11,940 bases of DNA, from positions 1 through 11,940 of the forward strand of contig JAILSA010000072.1 in assembly GCA_024697885.1 (NCBI GenBank), in the 5' to 3' direction. This stretch comes from Eubacterium sp. (lineage in GTDB: Bacteria; Bacillota; Clostridia; Lachnospirales; Lachnospiraceae). The notes below the pieces were generated by a model. That model had not been told where the DNA came from. It ran no database searches and was given only the letters and a program-made list of their open reading frames with translations. Of the stretch, positions 8,639 to 11,940 are shown piece by piece. Position 1 is the stretch's first letter, and every line of letters begins with the position of its first letter. The position numbers were made by a program, and so were the translations under genes.

Positions 8639-10801
8639 TTACTTCTGCGTCTTACGTCTTCTCAAAAGCAGTAGAACCAAGAGTCCCACTACAATCAAAA
8701 CCCCTACACCTATTAGTGTATATTTAATCCAATAAGGAGCCATCTTGCCGTTTACCACTGCCACATAGCGGATACTATCTGACTTGGCAACAACAGAGCG
8801 GTCCTCTGCGCTTGAATCCAAATGGGTCACCCCCTCTGAGGTATAACTATAAACCGAAACGTTGTTCGGATCCATGTTAGAGGCCACTGGCAAATGCATG
8901 GTATAACCATCCTTTGGCTCCGAACTATCTTGCATATAGTATACCACAATTTGGTCATCAGAGGAAACCCCAATTGCATTTTTTATCTCCTCATATTCGG
9001 GGTCTGAGCTCGTCAATTTCTTGGCAGTCAATGATGGTGGACGGCTGATTTGAGCGTTGTTTGAATAGTCTCCCTCCACATAAATTCCCGTGGATGACTC
9101 TGCCAAAATCATCTGTCCTGTACATGTATTATTTCCCTCGGAACCGTTGCCCAAAGTTGCCAGGTTACAACCGTAACCACTTGTCTTGGCGCCCTTGCCC
9201 TGAAGCTGGGCCAAAACACCTGCAGAACGCATGGCAATAATTTTATTAATATTGGGAAAGGCTGCCTTAACATCTGCTGGCTGGTTACTATTGTTTACAT
9301 AAAAAGCGTTGTCTGCCATCTTCTCCCCTGCTGCCGCAAAGAGATCTTCCTTGACCTTTTCTGCCCAGGTATTGAACCATCCAGCCTCAAAAACCTGGCC
9401 ATCTGACAGGGTTCCTCCAAAGGTGGCAACCTTGGTGCAATCCCCCATGTACTGGTGGTATTTTTTCATCAGAGAATCATTCTGGTAAATCACATTGAAA
9501 AGTGGGAAATTAACATAACTAAAATCCTCTTCCATTGGGTTGTTACCCCAAATATTATTTCGATGCATACAATCAATATCAAAGTTTGCAGTGGCATCTG
9601 CCGTACTTGGATATAAGCATCCAAAGCTCAGGTCATAGTCCCATGGAACCAAAAGAGCCTTGCCCGCCGGATCTACATAGAGTCCGAAGTTACGGAAAGT
9701 AACAAACATATTATCCAGCTGAACCAAATAACTGCAGGCCGCAAAATACTTGGTAAATTCATCCACATCGATTACCTGGCCCAAAAGCTCCAAATACTGG
9801 TCACTGTTAACATCGATTTTCTTGCCCTCAAAGTCCTTGCCCTGGCTCAAAAGGTTCAACTTTTTCTGCCAGCCAAAGACGCGGGAGAGTTCTCCCTGCA
9901 CATCTGCCAGAGTCTCCTCATCATTTTCCCAAAGCTTACTCTGGTCCTCCAAAACGCCTGAGGTCTCTACCGTTCCGTCACTCTTTACCTTCAAGTCCTT
10001 GCCGAAGTCGAAGCTTCCGTCCTCCTTCAGGTACTTGTCCATTTTCTCGTCATACTGAAGATCTGTGTCCATTGGCTTTACCAGGTACTCACTTAAATCC
10101 TGGCCGCCGCACTTGTAGTAGCGCTTGAGGATGGACTTGTCCATATTTTCAATCATAGAATAGACGCCGTAGTATTTGCCGTTGATGTAGACCTTGGCCA
10201 AGCCGTACTCCGGCGCTGGCAGGCCCATTTCATTCATGAGTTTCAGGGCAAAATACTCCTTGAGCATGGACTTGTCAAAGAAAAAGTTGTTAAATGAAAT
10301 TTTCTTACATCCATGGAAGGTCTGGTCGTCTCCGTAGTTTTCCTCATTAATATACTTTGCAAAATTAATAGAGAGAGAGAAACGGTCACTGTTCACATAG
10401 TCGCTGTAGGTGTGGTCCAGGGTGTAATTTCCCTTGGTCTTCAATCCCACATAACCATATTCCTCGTCTCCGATTTTCACCGAGTCCGCCATGACCGTTG
10501 GCTTCTGGTCCGCTCTGTTAAAAAGGTAGTTTAGGTTGTCCTCATCTACGGTCAACTCCACGGTCTGAAGCTTGTCTTTAAAAAAGTATTTACCATACTC
10601 CGCATTTTTCGCCTTGCCCTGGTAGGCCTCGTTAATTTTGTAATCTGGGTCCGGCTTGTTTTTTAGCTGGTCCTCCTCCAAAATCTCCACTCCAGTTCCG
10701 TGGGCCTGGCTCACTACCGGCTGATAGACTGAACTTGCACTGATGATCATTCCTGCTGCCAGGGTTGCCACAAGGGCTTTTTTCCATACTTTTTTCAACA
10801 T
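8639..10801 (-). CDS. CotH-family atypical kinase, secreted and membrane-anchored
   Basis: 720 residues. There is a signal peptide at 1 to about 33 (Lys-rich start, hydrophobic core, likely cleavage after SQA). The CotH kinase-like domain (about 75-450) shows VGLKTKGNYT (118-127), NGKYYGVYSMIENMDKSILKR (207-227), LDN (362-364), RNFGLYVDP (370-378) and PWDYDLSFG (386-394). D363 and D388/D390 are the likely counterparts of the catalytic and metal-binding aspartates of B. subtilis CotH, which phosphorylates spore-coat protein. Residues about 483-684 form a C-terminal module shared with the next gene upstream. A transmembrane helix (about 693-713) and RRRKTQK end the protein, so the enzyme should face outside. 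The ATG has GGAGAG upstream. Gaps are 31 bp to the upstream paralogue and 29 bp to the chemoreceptor. Substrate unknown; a surface-adhesion role is the alternative to kinase activity. Confidence 0.88.
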   Translation of the reverse strand: MLKKVWKKALVATLAAGMIISASSVYQPVVSQAHGTGVEILEEDQLKNKPDPDYKINEAYQGKAKNAEYGKYFFKDKLQTVELTVDEDNLNYLFNRADQKPTVMADSVKIGDEEYGYVGLKTKGNYTLDHTYSDYVNSDRFSLSINFAKYINEENYGDDQTFHGCKKISFNNFFFDKSMLKEYFALKLMNEMGLPAPEYGLAKVYINGKYYGVYSMIENMDKSILKRYYKCGGQDLSEYLVKPMDTDLQYDEKMDKYLKEDGSFDFGKDLKVKSDGTVETSGVLEDQSKLWENDEETLADVQGELSRVFGWQKKLNLLSQGKDFEGKKIDVNSDQYLELLGQVIDVDEFTKYFAACSYLVQLDNMFVTFRNFGLYVDPAGKALLVPWDYDLSFGCLYPSTADATANFDIDCMHRNNIWGNNPMEEDFSYVNFPLFNVIYQNDSLMKKYHQYMGDCTKVATFGGTLSDGQVFEAGWFNTWAEKVKEDLFAAAGEKMADNAFYVNNSNQPADVKAAFPNINKIIAMRSAGVLAQLQGKGAKTSGYGCNLATLGNGSEGNNTCTGQMILAESSTGIYVEGDYSNNAQISRPPSLTAKKLTSSDPEYEEIKNAIGVSSDDQIVVYYMQDSSEPKDGYTMHLPVASNMDPNNVSVYSYTSEGVTHLDSSAEDRSVVAKSDSIRYVAVVNGKMAPYWIKYTLIGVGVLIVVGLLVLLLLRRRKTQK

Positions 10802-10832
10802 ATCACTCTCTCCGTTATCATACTGTTTCCTG

Positions 10833-11940
10833 TTACTTTTTGATTTTCACCTTAGAAGACTGTCCCTTTCCCTTGAAAAGTTTTTTGTACTTCTTCAGCT
10901 TGGCAGCCGGCACCTTGATGACGGCTTTTTTATAAATGCCTTTCAGGGCCTTGGCCCCTACTTTTTTCAAAACCTTGGTCTTGACCGTAATTTTTTTCAA
11001 TTTATTATCCTTGAAAAAGGCTTTTTTGCCAATGGTCTTAACCTTGGTTCCAATCACTGCTTTCTTGGCCTTCTTGCACTTGGCAAAGGCCCGCTTGCCC
11101 ACTGCTGTCACCTTGAAGGTCGTGCCCAAAATCTTGACAGTGTTTTTGACCTTAATGGACTTAAGGGACTTCTTGGTCACACCTGTTACCGTTACTGTCT
11201 TTTTGGACAGGCTGGTCACCTTGTACTTGTAGCCGGACACCTTGTAGGTCTTGCCCTGAACTGGGCCCTGGTTGGTGCTTGTGGTCTGGCTGCTTGTGGC
11301 AGTCGCCGCGGTCTCCGGTGTGGTATCCACCAAAACATAATAACCCATGGTAGAAGTCTCAGCGGACAGGATATTGTCTGTTCTCTGGGTGGTCAGCTTG
11401 GTCACTGTACCATCTGTGGCAAAATGATAGAGTTCTAGATCAGAATCCTTGTACCTGGCCGCTGTTGGCAGGTAAAGTGTGTACTTGCCACTTGGGCTGC
11501 CAACTGCTGAGAGGTAGTAGACCTGGGCGATTTTGCCCGTATCCAGATTCATACCTTTTTGAATATTCTGGTAGTTGCTGTCGCTGCTAGACAAGACGCT
11601 GGCAGTCAGACTTGGCAGGGAGCCACTGTTGTAGTTTGCCCGGACAAAAATTCCTGTGGCCTGGTCAATGGACAACATGGTCTTTTCTAGAGCCAATTCA
11701 AAATCTCTGGCTCCATTTCCCAAGGTGCTCAAATCGCAACCTGAGCTGGATACCGGAACATTCCACCCCTGACATTGGCTGTAAACTCCCAAGGCTCTCA
11801 TAGCATAGATTTCCTTGATGTTTGGCAGGGCCCTTTCCATGGCACTTGGCTGGGTCAGGCTCTTGCCAGAGCGAGGGCCTCCGTATTCAGAATTAATATA
11901 GTAAACATTGGAAGCCAAGGTCTCGGACGCCGCCGAAATC
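10833..11940 (-). CDS. CotH-family paralogue with basic LRR tail, N-terminus beyond the right edge
   Basis: Only the C-terminal 369 residues are visible; the frame stays open to the window edge. A TTG at 11916-11918 is not the start, because the upstream codons continue the alignment with the neighbouring CotH protein. About 205 residues match that protein's C-terminal module, including PNIKEIYAMRALGV against PNINKIIAMRSAGV and SGCDLSTLGNG against YGCNLATLGNG. A Ser/Thr-rich linker (about 11253-11327) leads to a 139-residue tail of BspA/LRR_5-like repeats (for example VGKRAFAKCKKAKK, IGKKAFFKDNKLKK). The tail has 47 lysines and one acidic residue and has no membrane helix or LPXTG motif. It probably binds anionic cell-wall polymers. 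That the missing N-terminal part is a CotH kinase domain is inferred from the homology, not seen. First visible gene of the three-gene operon. Confidence 0.8.
   Translation of the reverse strand, partial: ISAASETLASNVYYINSEYGGPRSGKSLTQPSAMERALPNIKEIYAMRALGVYSQCQGWNVPVSSSGCDLSTLGNGARDFELALEKTMLSIDQATGIFVRANYNSGSLPSLTASVLSSSDSNYQNIQKGMNLDTGKIAQVYYLSAVGSPSGKYTLYLPTAARYKDSDLELYHFATDGTVTKLTTQRTDNILSAETSTMGYYVLVDTTPETAATATSSQTTSTNQGPVQGKTYKVSGYKYKVTSLSKKTVTVTGVTKKSLKSIKVKNTVKILGTTFKVTAVGKRAFAKCKKAKKAVIGTKVKTIGKKAFFKDNKLKKITVKTKVLKKVGAKALKGIYKKAVIKVPAAKLKKYKKLFKGKGQSSKVKIKK

Noticed and set aside
10743..11438. Plus-strand open frame of 231 codons, leucine-rich
   Set aside because: The leucines are the complement of the AAG lysine codons in the basic LRR tail; it also spans the boundary between two real genes.
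11916..11918. TTG as start of the right-edge gene
   Set aside because: The frame stays open to the window edge and the upstream residues align with the neighbouring CotH protein, so the gene begins outside.

Overview
The window looks like a chromosomal piece of a motile, low-to-mid GC Gram-positive bacterium of the class Clostridia, most likely the family Lachnospiraceae. Three things point there: the Firmicutes-type hrcA-grpE-dnaK-dnaJ order behind a perfect CIRCE operator, DnaK of the Gram-positive length class, and a very lysine-rich BspA-like leucine-rich-repeat tail on a CotH-family surface protein. The family assignment is inference from gene style; no 16S or other marker is present.

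Left part (1-4472, all minus strand): the class I heat-shock operon, read right to left as promoter, CIRCE, hrcA, grpE, dnaK, dnaJ. DnaJ runs off the left edge. HrcA is the repressor that binds CIRCE, and GrpE/DnaK/DnaJ form the Hsp70 refolding cycle. hrcA and grpE both appear to use GTG starts. A hairpin sits in the only sizeable gap, between dnaK and dnaJ.

Middle (4473-4697): a gene-free stretch of about 225 bp between divergent transcription units. It carries the hrcA promoter at its left end, a 17-bp palindrome, an unexplained GC-rich dyad, and two overlapping promoter candidates reading right. One of the two resembles the flagellar sigma-28 (SigD/FliA) consensus.

Plus-strand gene (4698-6512): a 604-residue FliK-like (flagellar hook-length control) protein standing alone, followed by a bidirectional terminator shared with the converging operon.

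Right part (6618-11940, all minus strand): three genes with gaps of only 29-31 bp. In transcription order they are (i) a CotH-family protein cut by the right edge, ending in a Ser/Thr linker and a basic LRR tail; (ii) a complete secreted CotH-family atypical kinase ending in a transmembrane anchor; and (iii) a dCache chemoreceptor. The two CotH proteins share a homologous C-terminal module but differ in how they are held at the cell surface. The coupling of paired surface CotH proteins with a chemoreceptor is the least expected arrangement here and the best candidate for an undescribed system.
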